Shown here piece by piece: positions 1 to 7,449 of a DNA stretch of 13,499 nucleotides (position 1 is its first letter; each line of letters starts with the position of its first letter). This DNA comes from DTSX01 sp964633465 (GTDB lineage Bacteria > Pseudomonadota > Gammaproteobacteria > Steroidobacterales > UBA11654). The notes under the pieces are model-generated. The model was not told the origin of the DNA. It did not search any database and worked only from the letters and a program-made list of their open reading frames with translations. Location: NCBI GenBank assembly GCA_964633465.1, contig CAZWGB010000035.1, positions 1 to 13,499 on the forward strand, written 5' to 3'. The translations under genes and the position numbers were made by a program.

Positions 1-31
1 GACTTTGCTCCGAAAATCAGTCAGCAAAAAT

Positions 32-35
32 AGGA
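32..35 (+). promoter_or_regulatory. Shine-Dalgarno site of the flavin-reductase-like gene
   Basis: AGGA lies 6 nt before the ATG at 42. It is one of the few clear ribosome binding sites in the window and supports this ATG as the start. Confidence 0.55.
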
Positions 36-41
36 AATACT

Positions 42-866
42 ATGAAAAAAGAAATTAAGATTAGGCCATTTTGGTACTCGGACATATGGTTGTGGCCAAA
101 ACTAATAACCATTATCACAACTCTTGATAAAAAAGGCACGGTTAATGCTGGGCCATATTCTCACATAATGCAATACGATGTGATGATAAAAAATCCTTCT
201 CTCTTAGTTGGTTTTCGACAAGATTCACACTCATTTGTAAATATTTGTGACACTGGCGAGTTTGTGGTGAATTGCCCAAGTGCCGAAAACTTAGACGACA
301 TGATGGAAACAGCTAAGTTTTACCCCGAGGGTGTTAATGAGCTTGAGTTTACAAAATTTACCCAAATACCATCTTTAAAGGTGGCACCACCCAGTTTAAA
401 AGAGTGTCCTCAAATTGCCGAATGCACAGTTTCTGAAATTATACGCCTGAAAAAGAGCACAGGAATTGTGATTGGAAAAATTGAAGCCCTTGTTGTTGAT
501 GAAGAGCTTGTCTCCATGGGCAGAGAAGAACGTATTCGTACCATGAACTTGCCCATTGGCATGGGAGATGAGCGTCGGGCGGATTATTACCACACAACCT
601 TAGGTGATTTAACGATGCACACACTGGGTCAGCCAAAAAATGCGATGCGTGGTACTGATGCAGTAACCCATATGCCTTGGGACAAAGATGCAATGAAAAT
701 GTTAATGAATGTTCCTCCGCCATTAAGAAAAATGGTTATCGGTAACACCGAAGAAGAAGCTGCAGAAAAAGGTCAAGAAAAAGTTACCGCTAAGCTTTTC
801 ACAGATCTGGCACGAGAGGTTGGGATGGACACAGAACTGATGGATAGATTTAGGAGTGGGGGTTAA
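42..866 (+). CDS. Flavin-reductase-like FMN-binding protein with a PCP_red-like C-terminal tail
   Basis: This 274-residue soluble protein looks like a member of the flavin reductase/flavoredoxin (DIM6/NTAB, RutF-like) family, which binds FMN in a split beta-barrel and transfers electrons from NAD(P)H or a partner protein. Residues about 20-190 carry the family pattern: an N-terminal segment with NAGPYSH, then a strand LLVGF, then the helix and strand with the GEFVVNCPS block near residues 76-84. Residues about 211-262 form a separate tail with Trp213, a PPPLRKM segment at 225-231 and an NTEEEAAEKG segment just after it. This tail resembles the PCP_red domain found at the C-terminus of protochlorophyllide reductase subunit B (ChlB/BchB). 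The start is ATG with a good AGGA site. gabD follows after 39 nt on the same strand and may be cotranscribed. The substrate is unknown. Family assignment is fairly secure, the tail assignment is from memory of the domain pattern. Confidence 0.8.
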   Translation: MKKEIKIRPFWYSDIWLWPKLITIITTLDKKGTVNAGPYSHIMQYDVMIKNPSLLVGFRQDSHSFVNICDTGEFVVNCPSAENLDDMMETAKFYPEGVNELEFTKFTQIPSLKVAPPSLKECPQIAECTVSEIIRLKKSTGIVIGKIEALVVDEELVSMGREERIRTMNLPIGMGDERRADYYHTTLGDLTMHTLGQPKNAMRGTDAVTHMPWDKDAMKMLMNVPPPLRKMVIGNTEEEAAEKGQEKVTAKLFTDLAREVGMDTELMDRFRSGG

Positions 867-905
867 GTTTTTGGGTATTGGTAATGCCTGAACCAAGCGA
901 CATTT

Positions 906-2369
906 ATGAAATTTGAAATAAAAAATCAGGACTTATTCATAGAAAAAGCATACATCAACGGTCAGTGGGTTGATGCTGATGATAATTCAACTCTGGATGT
1001 CATCAATCCAGTAAACCAAGAAATTATAGGCCACGTGCCCAATTGTGGGGCAGCAGAAACCAATGCAGCAATAAATACTGCATCGGTAGCGCAAAAAAAA
1101 TGGAAGCAAACTCCAGCAAAAGAAAAAGCCTCGATTCTAAGGAATTTTTACGATCTTATTTGCTCAAATCAGGACGATTTAGCACGCATTCTTACTTACG
1201 AACAAGGCAAGCCTTTGGCAGAAGCTGCAGGAGAAATTGCATACTCAGCATCATTTATTGAATGGTTTGCAGAGGAAGCAAAACGTATCTATGGAGATGT
1301 AATACCTGGACATCTGCATGACAGAAGAACTCTAGTCATCAAACAACCTGTTGGAGTTGTTGCTTCCATAACGCCTTGGAATTTTCCCTCAGCAATGCTG
1401 GCAAGAAAAGTTGGTCCTGCGCTTGCAACAGGCTGCTCACTTGTATGCAAACCTGCAAAACAGACTCCTTTTTCAGCTTTGGCACTCGCTTATTTGGCAG
1501 AGCAAGCGGGTTTACCAAAAGGTTTGTTAAATGTATTAACTGGCAATGCTCAGAATATTGGCAAAGCTTTAACTGACAGTGAATTGGTCCGCAAATTGAC
1601 ATTTACTGGGTCGACCAAGATAGGAAAAATGCTTCTAGAAGAATGTGCAAAAACTGTAAAAAGAGTTTCTATGGAGTTGGGAGGGCATGCTCCATTTATC
1701 GTTTTTGAAGACGCAGATATAGAAGCAGCTATCGCAGGAGCAGTTGCAGCAAAATACAGAAACACTGGTCAGACCTGTGTTTGTGCTAATCGAATATATG
1801 TTCATCAAGATATTTATGAAAAATTTTCTGAAGGATTTGCTACAGAAGCAGGAAAGATTCAAACAGGTCAAGGTTTTGATCCCTCTGCAGATCAAGGCCC
1901 TCTAATTGATGAAGCTGCCTTAGCCAAAGTCGAAGAACATGTTGCTGATGCAAAGAATCATGGGGGAGAAGTTATGCTTGGTGGCCACCCTCACAAGCTT
2001 GGAGGTTTGTTTTATGAGCCCACTGTTATCAAAAATGCTAATGATGAAATGCTCTTGGCACATGAAGAAACATTTGGACCAGTAGCGCCTTTATTTTCTT
2101 TTTCAACAGAAGAGGAAGTGATTGCGAGAGCAAACAACACACCTTTTGGGCTTGCCTCCTATTTCTACACCAGTGATTTAGCAAAAAGTTGGAGAGTTTC
2201 TGAACAGCTTGAATATGGAATGGTGGGTTTAAACACCGGCATTATTTCTACTGAAATGGCACCATTTGGAGGAGTTAAAGAATCTGGCATGGGCAGGGAA
2301 GGTTCTAAATATGGCGTGGAAGACTACCTCGAAACAAAATACATCTCTATTGCTGGAATAGACGAATAA
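906..2369 (+). CDS. gabD: NAD(P)-dependent succinate-semialdehyde dehydrogenase
   Basis: This cytoplasmic enzyme oxidises succinate semialdehyde to succinate with reduction of NAD(P)+, the last step of 4-aminobutyrate (GABA) breakdown into the TCA cycle. At 487 residues it has the normal length of the family (E. coli GabD is 482) and matches the E. coli protein closely from memory, including QTPFSALALA, the C-terminal GREGSKYG block and the EYGMVGLNTGIIS segment. Aldehyde dehydrogenase landmarks are all present: TPWNF with Asn159, cofactor-binding Lys182 in CKPAKQTP, FTGST at 233-237, the general base Glu257 in MELGG and the nucleophile Cys291 in GQTCVCANR. The ATG at 906 gives a natural N-terminus, although no Shine-Dalgarno site is visible. 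No gabT or GABA transporter is seen beside it, so the source of its substrate here is unknown. A related semialdehyde such as glutarate semialdehyde cannot be excluded. Confidence 0.93.
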   Translation: MKFEIKNQDLFIEKAYINGQWVDADDNSTLDVINPVNQEIIGHVPNCGAAETNAAINTASVAQKKWKQTPAKEKASILRNFYDLICSNQDDLARILTYEQGKPLAEAAGEIAYSASFIEWFAEEAKRIYGDVIPGHLHDRRTLVIKQPVGVVASITPWNFPSAMLARKVGPALATGCSLVCKPAKQTPFSALALAYLAEQAGLPKGLLNVLTGNAQNIGKALTDSELVRKLTFTGSTKIGKMLLEECAKTVKRVSMELGGHAPFIVFEDADIEAAIAGAVAAKYRNTGQTCVCANRIYVHQDIYEKFSEGFATEAGKIQTGQGFDPSADQGPLIDEAALAKVEEHVADAKNHGGEVMLGGHPHKLGGLFYEPTVIKNANDEMLLAHEETFGPVAPLFSFSTEEEVIARANNTPFGLASYFYTSDLAKSWRVSEQLEYGMVGLNTGIISTEMAPFGGVKESGMGREGSKYGVEDYLETKYISIAGIDE

Positions 2370-2388
2370 TTAATAACATTACATTAAA

Positions 2389-2410
2389 CCGGTATCAGTT
2401 TATGATACGG
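2389..2410. repeat. Inverted repeat between gabD and the MATE gene
   Basis: CC(G)GTATCA at 2389-2397 pairs with TGATACGG at 2403-2410 around a 5-nt loop, giving an 8-bp stem with one bulged G at 2391. It lies 19 bp after the gabD stop and 23 bp before the GTG of the next gene. No run of T follows on the plus strand, so a canonical intrinsic terminator is not supported. An attenuating hairpin or an operator for the MATE gene are both possible. Confidence 0.4.
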
Positions 2411-2433
2411 CCTAACTATTTCCATAAACTATT

Positions 2434-3792
2434 GTGAATTCTTCTGAAGCTAAATTAACTTCCGGACCTCCTTCATCGGCCATAGTTTCCATGATGGCAC
2501 CTATGATTATTGGTCTTTTGGTTATTATTGGCAATGGTCTTGTTGATGCCTACTTCATTGGCCAGCTTGGCTATGCACAATTAGCAGCTGTGAGTTATGC
2601 ATTCCCTGTTTGGTTTATTCTAGGGGGAATTGTCATGGGTCTTGGTGTTGGCACATCATCATTGGCTTCAAGAGCGATTGGTGCTGGTAACAAAACGATT
2701 GTTAGAGAAATTGCGACACACGCCATGATTCTGTCGGTATTAGTTGGTGTATTTGTTATCACTGCCGGGTTGCTTTCAATTGAGCAAATTTTTAGTCTTC
2801 TCGGAGCTAATGAAGAAACTATGCCCTATGTCAAAGAATACATGGAAATTTATTATTGGGGTGGAATATTTATGGCTGTACCTATGATAGGCAATGCTGT
2901 TCTTAGAGCATCTGGAGATGCAAAAACACCTTCTGTGCTGATGGCCTCATCTGCAATTATTAACGCCGTTTTAGATCCAATCTTAATCTTCGGATGGTTC
3001 GGTCTTCCTGCTATGGGTGTGAGAGGAGCTGCACTAGCAAGTGTTCTTGCAAATGTCGTATTTTTAATTGCTTCACTTATCATTCTAATTTTTCGTGATG
3101 ATTTAATACAATTTAGAAACCACAGTTTCAAATCTATAATCGAATCATGGAAAAAAATTCTACATGTTGGGTTACCAGCAATTGCCAGCAATTTAATTGC
3201 TCCATTATCTACGGCATTTGTTACCGCACTAATCAGTAGTTATGGTCAAGCAGCAGTTGCCGCATACGGTTTAGCTGGAAGACTGGAAGCCTTTATCATT
3301 GTAATTTTAATGGCTCTTGGTGGTGCAATGTCCCCTTATGTTGGACAAAACTTCGGCGCAAAAAGGTTTGATCGCCTAAACTCAGGCTTTAAATTCGCTA
3401 CTCAATTCACCTTGGTTTACTCAATTTTTTGCATTGTATTTTTTTACTTGTCTGCTGAATTCTTTCTTGGTTTTTTTACATCAGATCCTGAAGTAATAAG
3501 AATTGCAAAAATTCAATTACTCTATTGTCCATGGGGTTATGGTTTTCTTGGGTTGGCAGCTATTTGCAATGGATCCTTTAATGCTTTTGGCAAACCAATG
3601 CCAGCAATGATTATTTCCATCTCTAGAACATTAATTGTTTATGTGCCAATGGCCTACTTGTTTGCTTATTTGTTTGGCATCAGAGGAGTTTTTATAGCCC
3701 AGGTTCTTGCAAACATCCTTGCTGGAATGGTTGCAGTAATCTGGTACAGATTAATTTTTAGACAATTGTCATCTCCACAACAACAAACTTAA
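2434..3792 (+). CDS. MATE-family multidrug/toxin efflux protein
   Basis: This 452-residue integral membrane protein belongs to the MATE family of Na+- or H+-driven antiporters, which export cationic drugs, toxins or metabolites across the inner membrane. It has the family length and a two-lobe layout of about 12 hydrophobic segments. The first lobe starts with VSMMAPMIIG and contains DAYFIGQLG and the ASRAIGAGN loop. The second lobe begins near residue 245 with HVGLPAIASN and contains the matching MSPYVGQNFGAKR loop. The start is GTG at 2434: the in-frame stop TAA at 2425-2427 rules out a longer protein except for an ATT codon immediately before the GTG. No clear Shine-Dalgarno site is seen. 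It follows gabD by 64 bp on the same strand, with an inverted repeat in the gap. Its stop is 3 bp from the convergent acs stop. The exported substrate cannot be read from sequence. Confidence 0.9.
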   Translation: MNSSEAKLTSGPPSSAIVSMMAPMIIGLLVIIGNGLVDAYFIGQLGYAQLAAVSYAFPVWFILGGIVMGLGVGTSSLASRAIGAGNKTIVREIATHAMILSVLVGVFVITAGLLSIEQIFSLLGANEETMPYVKEYMEIYYWGGIFMAVPMIGNAVLRASGDAKTPSVLMASSAIINAVLDPILIFGWFGLPAMGVRGAALASVLANVVFLIASLIILIFRDDLIQFRNHSFKSIIESWKKILHVGLPAIASNLIAPLSTAFVTALISSYGQAAVAAYGLAGRLEAFIIVILMALGGAMSPYVGQNFGAKRFDRLNSGFKFATQFTLVYSIFCIVFFYLSAEFFLGFFTSDPEVIRIAKIQLLYCPWGYGFLGLAAICNGSFNAFGKPMPAMIISISRTLIVYVPMAYLFAYLFGIRGVFIAQVLANILAGMVAVIWYRLIFRQLSSPQQQT

Positions 3793-3795
3793 AAA

Positions 3796-5760
3796 TCAAT
3801 CTGCTTCTTGCAGTTGCTTGATGATGCTCTCGTCTTCCAAGGTTGAAATATCTTGGGTAATTTCCTCGCCTTTCGCCAAAGACTTCAGCAGCCTTCGCAT
3901 GATCTTTCCTGATCTAGTTTTAGGTAGATTATCTGCGTAACGGATTTCATCTGGTTTCGCGATTGGGCCCAATTCTGAGGCAACCCAATCTCTTAAAACC
4001 ATTGTCATCTTGCTTTTATCTTGTCCTTGTGGACGAGCGCCTTTGGGGACTACGTATGCAAAAATGCCTTCGCCTTTGATCTCATGAGGCTTCCCAACCA
4101 CTGCTGCTTCAGCAACACTGGGATGTGCAACTAACGCAGACTCGACTTCCATTGTGCCTAAACGATGTCCAGAAACATTCAATACATCATCAATTCTTCC
4201 CATAATCCAAAAATAACCATCAGCATCACGATGAGCACTATCTCCAGCAACGTAATACTGCTGATCAAAACGCTCCCAATAAGTATCCAAATACCTTTGA
4301 TTGTCTCCCCAAATGGTTCTTAACATTGAAGGCCATGGTTTTTTTACTACTAAATAGCCTCCTTGGCTTGGGTCAGATATATGAAACCCTTGCTCATCAA
4401 CAATATCTGCCATGATCCCAGGCAATGGCTGCGTGCAGGAACCGGGTTTTGTGCTAGTTACTCCTGGAATTGGACTAATCATAATTGCACCAGTTTCAGT
4501 TTGCCACCATGTATCCACAATAGGGCATTGTTCCCTGCCTATGGTCTTGTGGTACCACATCCATGCTTCTGGGTTGATGGGTTCACCAACTGTACCAAGC
4601 AGACGGAGTCTTGAAAGATCATATTTATTTGGTAGTTCGTCTCCTAATTTCATGAGGGCTCTAATGGCTGTTGGGGCAGTATAAAAAATAGAAACTTTGT
4701 GGCGTTGACAGATGTCCCAAAATCGACCTCCATCTGGATATGTGGGGGCTCCTTCGTAGATCATAATTGTCGTTCCAGCTGCCAATGGACCATAAGTCAC
4801 ATAACTGTGCCCTGTTATCCAACCAACATCTGCAGTACACCAAAAAATATCATCCTGGGCTAAATCAAACACCCATTTATTGGTCAATTTAGCATTCAGA
4901 ATGTATCCAGCAGTTGAATGCTGAATGCCTTTGGGTTTTCCAGTAGATCCCGAGGTGTAGAGAATAAAAAGTGGGTGCTCTGAAGAAACAGAAACTGCTT
5001 CACAAGTCTCATCTTGCCCTTCAACCAATTCATGCCACCAGATATCTCTATCTTGTTTCATTGGAATTTTATTTTTAGCTCTTTGCAAAACCACAACGTG
5101 TTTTACAGAATCACAATTCTCTTGTAGCGCTGTATCGGTTGACTCTTTGAGTGGAATAACCTGACCGCCTCGATAACCACCGTCTGCTGTAATTACAAGC
5201 GATGCATTTGCGTCTTGTATTCGATCTCGCATTGCCTTGGCTGAAAATCCACCAAAAACCACTGAGTGAACAGCACCAATCCTAGCACAAGCTTGCATTG
5301 CTATGATTGCCTCTGGGACCATCGGCATGTAGATGATTACCCGATCTAGTGGCTGCACTCCTAAGCTCAATAAACCATTAGAAAAACGGCAGACTTCTGT
5401 TAAGAGATCAGCATAACTTAAAGATCTAACATCGCCATTTTCTCCCTCAAAAATAATAGCTGTTTTACTAGGTTGCTTGCTCACATTAACATCCAAACAA
5501 TTGTAGGATGCGTTTAATTCTCCATCAGCAAACCACTTATAATTTGGCGCTTGGCTCTCATCTAAGATTTCGGAAAAAGGAGAGAACCATTGAATTTCCT
5601 GACGAGCTAGGTCAGCCCAAAATTTTTCATAATTATCAGTAGCTTCCTGTTTTAGCCTTGCAAGCGATTCAGCAGTTAATTGGGAATTTGACACAAACCT
5701 TTCAGGAGGATCAAAACGTCTTGTTTCTTTTAAAATAGATTCGATTTTATCCTGGCTCAT
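3796..5760 (-). CDS. acs: Acetyl-CoA synthetase (AMP-forming)
   Basis: Cytoplasmic acetate-CoA ligase: acetate, ATP and CoA give acetyl-CoA, AMP and diphosphate through acetyl-adenylate, allowing growth on or scavenging of acetate. The 654 residues match the usual length (about 650). The ANL-family P-loop YTSGSTGKPKG is at 268-278, and the adenylate-binding VDTWWQTETG carries Trp418-Trp419. A Trp at this place closes the acyl pocket and is typical of acetate-specific enzymes (Trp414 in the Salmonella/E. coli proteins), which argues against propionyl-CoA synthetase. The C-terminal PKTRSGKIMRR has Lys619, equivalent to the lysine acetylated by Pat/YfiQ-type enzymes and deacetylated by CobB (Lys609), so acetylation control is possible. 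The ATG start follows the fructosamine-kinase stop by 12 nt with only a weak GGA before it, suggesting it is the last gene of a three-gene transcript. Confidence 0.95.
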   Translation of the reverse strand: MSQDKIESILKETRRFDPPERFVSNSQLTAESLARLKQEATDNYEKFWADLARQEIQWFSPFSEILDESQAPNYKWFADGELNASYNCLDVNVSKQPSKTAIIFEGENGDVRSLSYADLLTEVCRFSNGLLSLGVQPLDRVIIYMPMVPEAIIAMQACARIGAVHSVVFGGFSAKAMRDRIQDANASLVITADGGYRGGQVIPLKESTDTALQENCDSVKHVVVLQRAKNKIPMKQDRDIWWHELVEGQDETCEAVSVSSEHPLFILYTSGSTGKPKGIQHSTAGYILNAKLTNKWVFDLAQDDIFWCTADVGWITGHSYVTYGPLAAGTTIMIYEGAPTYPDGGRFWDICQRHKVSIFYTAPTAIRALMKLGDELPNKYDLSRLRLLGTVGEPINPEAWMWYHKTIGREQCPIVDTWWQTETGAIMISPIPGVTSTKPGSCTQPLPGIMADIVDEQGFHISDPSQGGYLVVKKPWPSMLRTIWGDNQRYLDTYWERFDQQYYVAGDSAHRDADGYFWIMGRIDDVLNVSGHRLGTMEVESALVAHPSVAEAAVVGKPHEIKGEGIFAYVVPKGARPQGQDKSKMTMVLRDWVASELGPIAKPDEIRYADNLPKTRSGKIMRRLLKSLAKGEEITQDISTLEDESIIKQLQEAD

Positions 5761-5772
5761 TTAGCTATCCAT

Positions 5773-6645
5773 TTATATTTCTGAAAGAAGTTGCTCGAAT
5801 ACATCAATTGTCTGACTCAAATACGCCTCACCAAAGAGGGTTAAATGATTCAGCAAATGATATAAATTGTATAAATTTTGCCTGACCTTGAATCCATAAT
5901 CTAGTGCCCACTGGTAATTATATGCATCATAAAAAACCTGTGGAAAACCTCCAAATAATTTTGCCATTGCGAGATCTGCTTCTCTGTCACCATAGTAAAT
6001 TGCCGGGTCAAATACCACGGGGGTAAAGTTATTTATTGTGCCCCAATTCCCGGACCATAAGTCACCATGCAATAAAGATGGTTGAGGTTTGTATTCGTCA
6101 AAAAAAAGAGGTAATGCTTCCATTAGTCGCTCTGCTTTTTCTTCTAGTCTTGATCGATAGCCACGTTCAAAAGCCCATGTTAATTGGGGCTGCAACCTAT
6201 ATTTCTTAAAAAAACTTATCCAATTTTCGTGCCAATGATTCTTCTGTGGACTTAAACCAATCCAGTTATCCTCACTAAACCCAAAAAATTCGTTGCTATT
6301 CTGATGCAATAAGGCCAATTGTTTGCCGAGAATTTCTCCGGAAAATAAATTATCTTTTTTAAGATCAAAATATTCACAAATAAGAAAAGAACACGTGGAT
6401 GTTTCTCCAACAAAAATAACTTTAGGCACTTTGATAACCCCTGCAACAGCCAGTGTTTCTAGGCCTATTTTTTCAGATATTAATAGAGGTAAATCGCTGA
6501 GTGAGCCTGTTTTTATAAAATAATACCCATCAGAGCCCCTTACCTTATGTTTTGCAATTCGCCCCCCTACAGGCAGCAGATCAAGATTTTGTTCTTGCAG
6601 TGGTAGATTTGAAACTGCAGCAATTTCTTCTATGGAATTTGCCAA
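5773..6645 (-). CDS. Fructosamine kinase family protein (YniA-like)
   Basis: This 290-residue protein belongs to the fructosamine-3-kinase/ketosamine-3-kinase family, which phosphorylates the sugar part of glycated amines or proteins so that the adduct falls off (deglycation). It aligns from memory along its length with E. coli YniA. The kinase catalytic loop SLLHGDLWSGNWG contains Asp195, and the metal-binding FDPAIYYGDREADLAM contains Asp213. The N-terminal glycine-rich loop is GGRIAKHKVRG. There is no ATG in the region where the protein should begin: the best start is TTG at 6645, preceded in frame by ATT and then, four codons further up, by the HNH stop codon. It lies 15 nt after the HNH gene and 12 nt before acs, so it is probably the middle gene of an operon. 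Whether it acts on glycated proteins or on a small metabolite cannot be told. Confidence 0.88.
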   Translation of the reverse strand: MANSIEEIAAVSNLPLQEQNLDLLPVGGRIAKHKVRGSDGYYFIKTGSLSDLPLLISEKIGLETLAVAGVIKVPKVIFVGETSTCSFLICEYFDLKKDNLFSGEILGKQLALLHQNSNEFFGFSEDNWIGLSPQKNHWHENWISFFKKYRLQPQLTWAFERGYRSRLEEKAERLMEALPLFFDEYKPQPSLLHGDLWSGNWGTINNFTPVVFDPAIYYGDREADLAMAKLFGGFPQVFYDAYNYQWALDYGFKVRQNLYNLYHLLNHLTLFGEAYLSQTIDVFEQLLSEI

Positions 6646-6660
6646 AATTGTTGTGGTTTT

Positions 6661-7284
6661 TTAGACCTTTTTTTCTAAGTGTATGCGCCTATGTATTGGG
6701 CTTGTTTTAGGAATGTAGCCAAATAAAAAATCCATTTGGTCAGCAAGTATATTCCGACCTTTTAGATAAATATATTCGGCATAATTGGGAACAAATGGGA
6801 TGGCTAAAAGTTGAACGCTTGCCTGCTCTGGGGTTCTCCCGCCTTTATGGTGGTTACATCGTTTGCATGCTGTTACCACATTATTCCATGCATCTAAACC
6901 GCCTTGACTGATAGGTGTGACATGATCCCTTGTCAATGATCTTCTACTAAAACGACAGCCGCAATACAAACAAAGGTGAGCATCACGCTTGAATAATGTT
7001 TGGTTATTCAGAGGTGGGATATATTGGTTGATTTTGTCTTGGAAATGTTTCGACCTGCCGTTGGTTGCAATGATTGAATTCACATTGATTTGACTTCTCT
7101 TTCCTGTAATTGAGTTGATTCCACCAAAAACCGTGTATATGTCAGCACCGAGTGTGTAGACAACCTGATCAACTGCATACAGTCTCACTGCATCCTTGTA
7201 ATCAATCCATTCCAATGGCAAACCGGTTGTGTCAATTCGTAAAGCCTCTTGGCCAAGATGTCTCATTTGCCTAAACTCTTGCAT
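6661..7284 (-). CDS. HNH endonuclease family protein
   Basis: This 207-residue protein has a complete HNH (beta-beta-alpha-metal) nuclease domain in its second half. Zinc-type cysteine pairs are at Cys105/Cys108 (CLYCG) and Cys140/Cys143 (CKRCN). Between them lie DHVTPISQGG with His121 as likely general base and WNNVV with Asn135, followed by NHHKGG from residue 144. The first 90 residues (TGLPLEWIDYKDAVRLYA and onward) form a conserved N-terminal part typical of a stand-alone chromosomal HNH protein found in many Gammaproteobacteria and Cyanobacteria, whose biological role is not known to me. There is no methyltransferase, intron or terminase nearby, so it is not obviously a restriction, homing or phage enzyme. 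The ATG at 7284 is the longest start. The ATG at 7266, six codons later and preceded by AGG, is an alternative that begins MRHLGQEAL. It would be the first gene of a transcript with the fructosamine kinase and acs. Confidence 0.85.
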   Translation of the reverse strand: MQEFRQMRHLGQEALRIDTTGLPLEWIDYKDAVRLYAVDQVVYTLGADIYTVFGGINSITGKRSQINVNSIIATNGRSKHFQDKINQYIPPLNNQTLFKRDAHLCLYCGCRFSRRSLTRDHVTPISQGGLDAWNNVVTACKRCNHHKGGRTPEQASVQLLAIPFVPNYAEYIYLKGRNILADQMDFLFGYIPKTSPIHRRIHLEKKV

Positions 7285-7308
7285 TTGTTAAAGTCTTTCA
7301 TGTTGCAA

Positions 7309-7337
7309 ATTATGACGAAACTCTGAATATTTATCAC
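7309..7337 (-). promoter_or_regulatory. Candidate sigma-70 promoter for the HNH-fructosamine kinase-acs unit
   Basis: On the minus strand a -35-like GTGATA (7337-7332) and a -10-like CATAAT (7314-7309) are separated by 17 bp. They match 4 of 6 and 5 of 6 consensus bases. Transcription would start just upstream of the HNH ATG at 7284. In A+T-rich DNA such matches arise by chance, so this is tentative. Confidence 0.3.
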
Positions 7338-7362
7338 CCAAAATTTAATTATTTATCCAAAA

Positions 7363-7400
7363 CTAAGAATTGTATTCTTGGCTTAAAAGCAAACTGCTTT
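7363..7400 (-). terminator. Tandem hairpins, probable terminator of the pnt operon
   Basis: Reading the minus strand after the pntB stop at 7450, two hairpins follow each other. The first pairs AAAGCA with TGCTTT (7400-7386, 3-nt loop). The second is an 8-bp stem CCAAGAAT/ATTCTTAG with one G-T pair (7381-7363, 3-nt loop) and is followed directly by TTTT. The second has the shape of a weak intrinsic terminator about 70 nt after the stop codon. The gap 7285-7449 otherwise holds only the candidate HNH promoter. I see no small gene or RNA in it. Confidence 0.45.
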
Positions 7401-7449
7401 CATGCATGTATTGACAACAAGCTATGGTTGCTCAGGTTTTACCGCTGTC

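Noticed and set aside
4..28. Inverted repeat TTTGCT...AGCAAA before the first gene
   Set aside because: The arms are 6 bp with a 13-nt loop and no T run, too weak to call a terminator of an upstream gene that lies outside the window.
874..888. Small hairpin GGTATT/AATGCC between the flavin-reductase gene and gabD
   Set aside because: The stem is 6 bp with one G-T pair and has no T run after it. In a 39-nt gap it may be chance, and the genes can still be cotranscribed.
3796..5760. Propionyl-CoA or acetoacetyl-CoA synthetase instead of acs
   Set aside because: The WWQTETG motif with the acetate-pocket Trp and the overall match to Acs favour acetyl-CoA synthetase.
6661..7284. HNH protein as part of a restriction, intron or phage system
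   Set aside because: No methyltransferase, reverse transcriptase, integrase, terminase or toxin-antitoxin gene is near, base composition does not visibly change, and the protein has the look of a widely kept chromosomal family.
7285..7449. Possible small RNA or small gene in the largest gap
   Set aside because: No start codon with a ribosome binding site and coding-like stretch is present, and the hairpins are better explained as the end of the pnt transcript.
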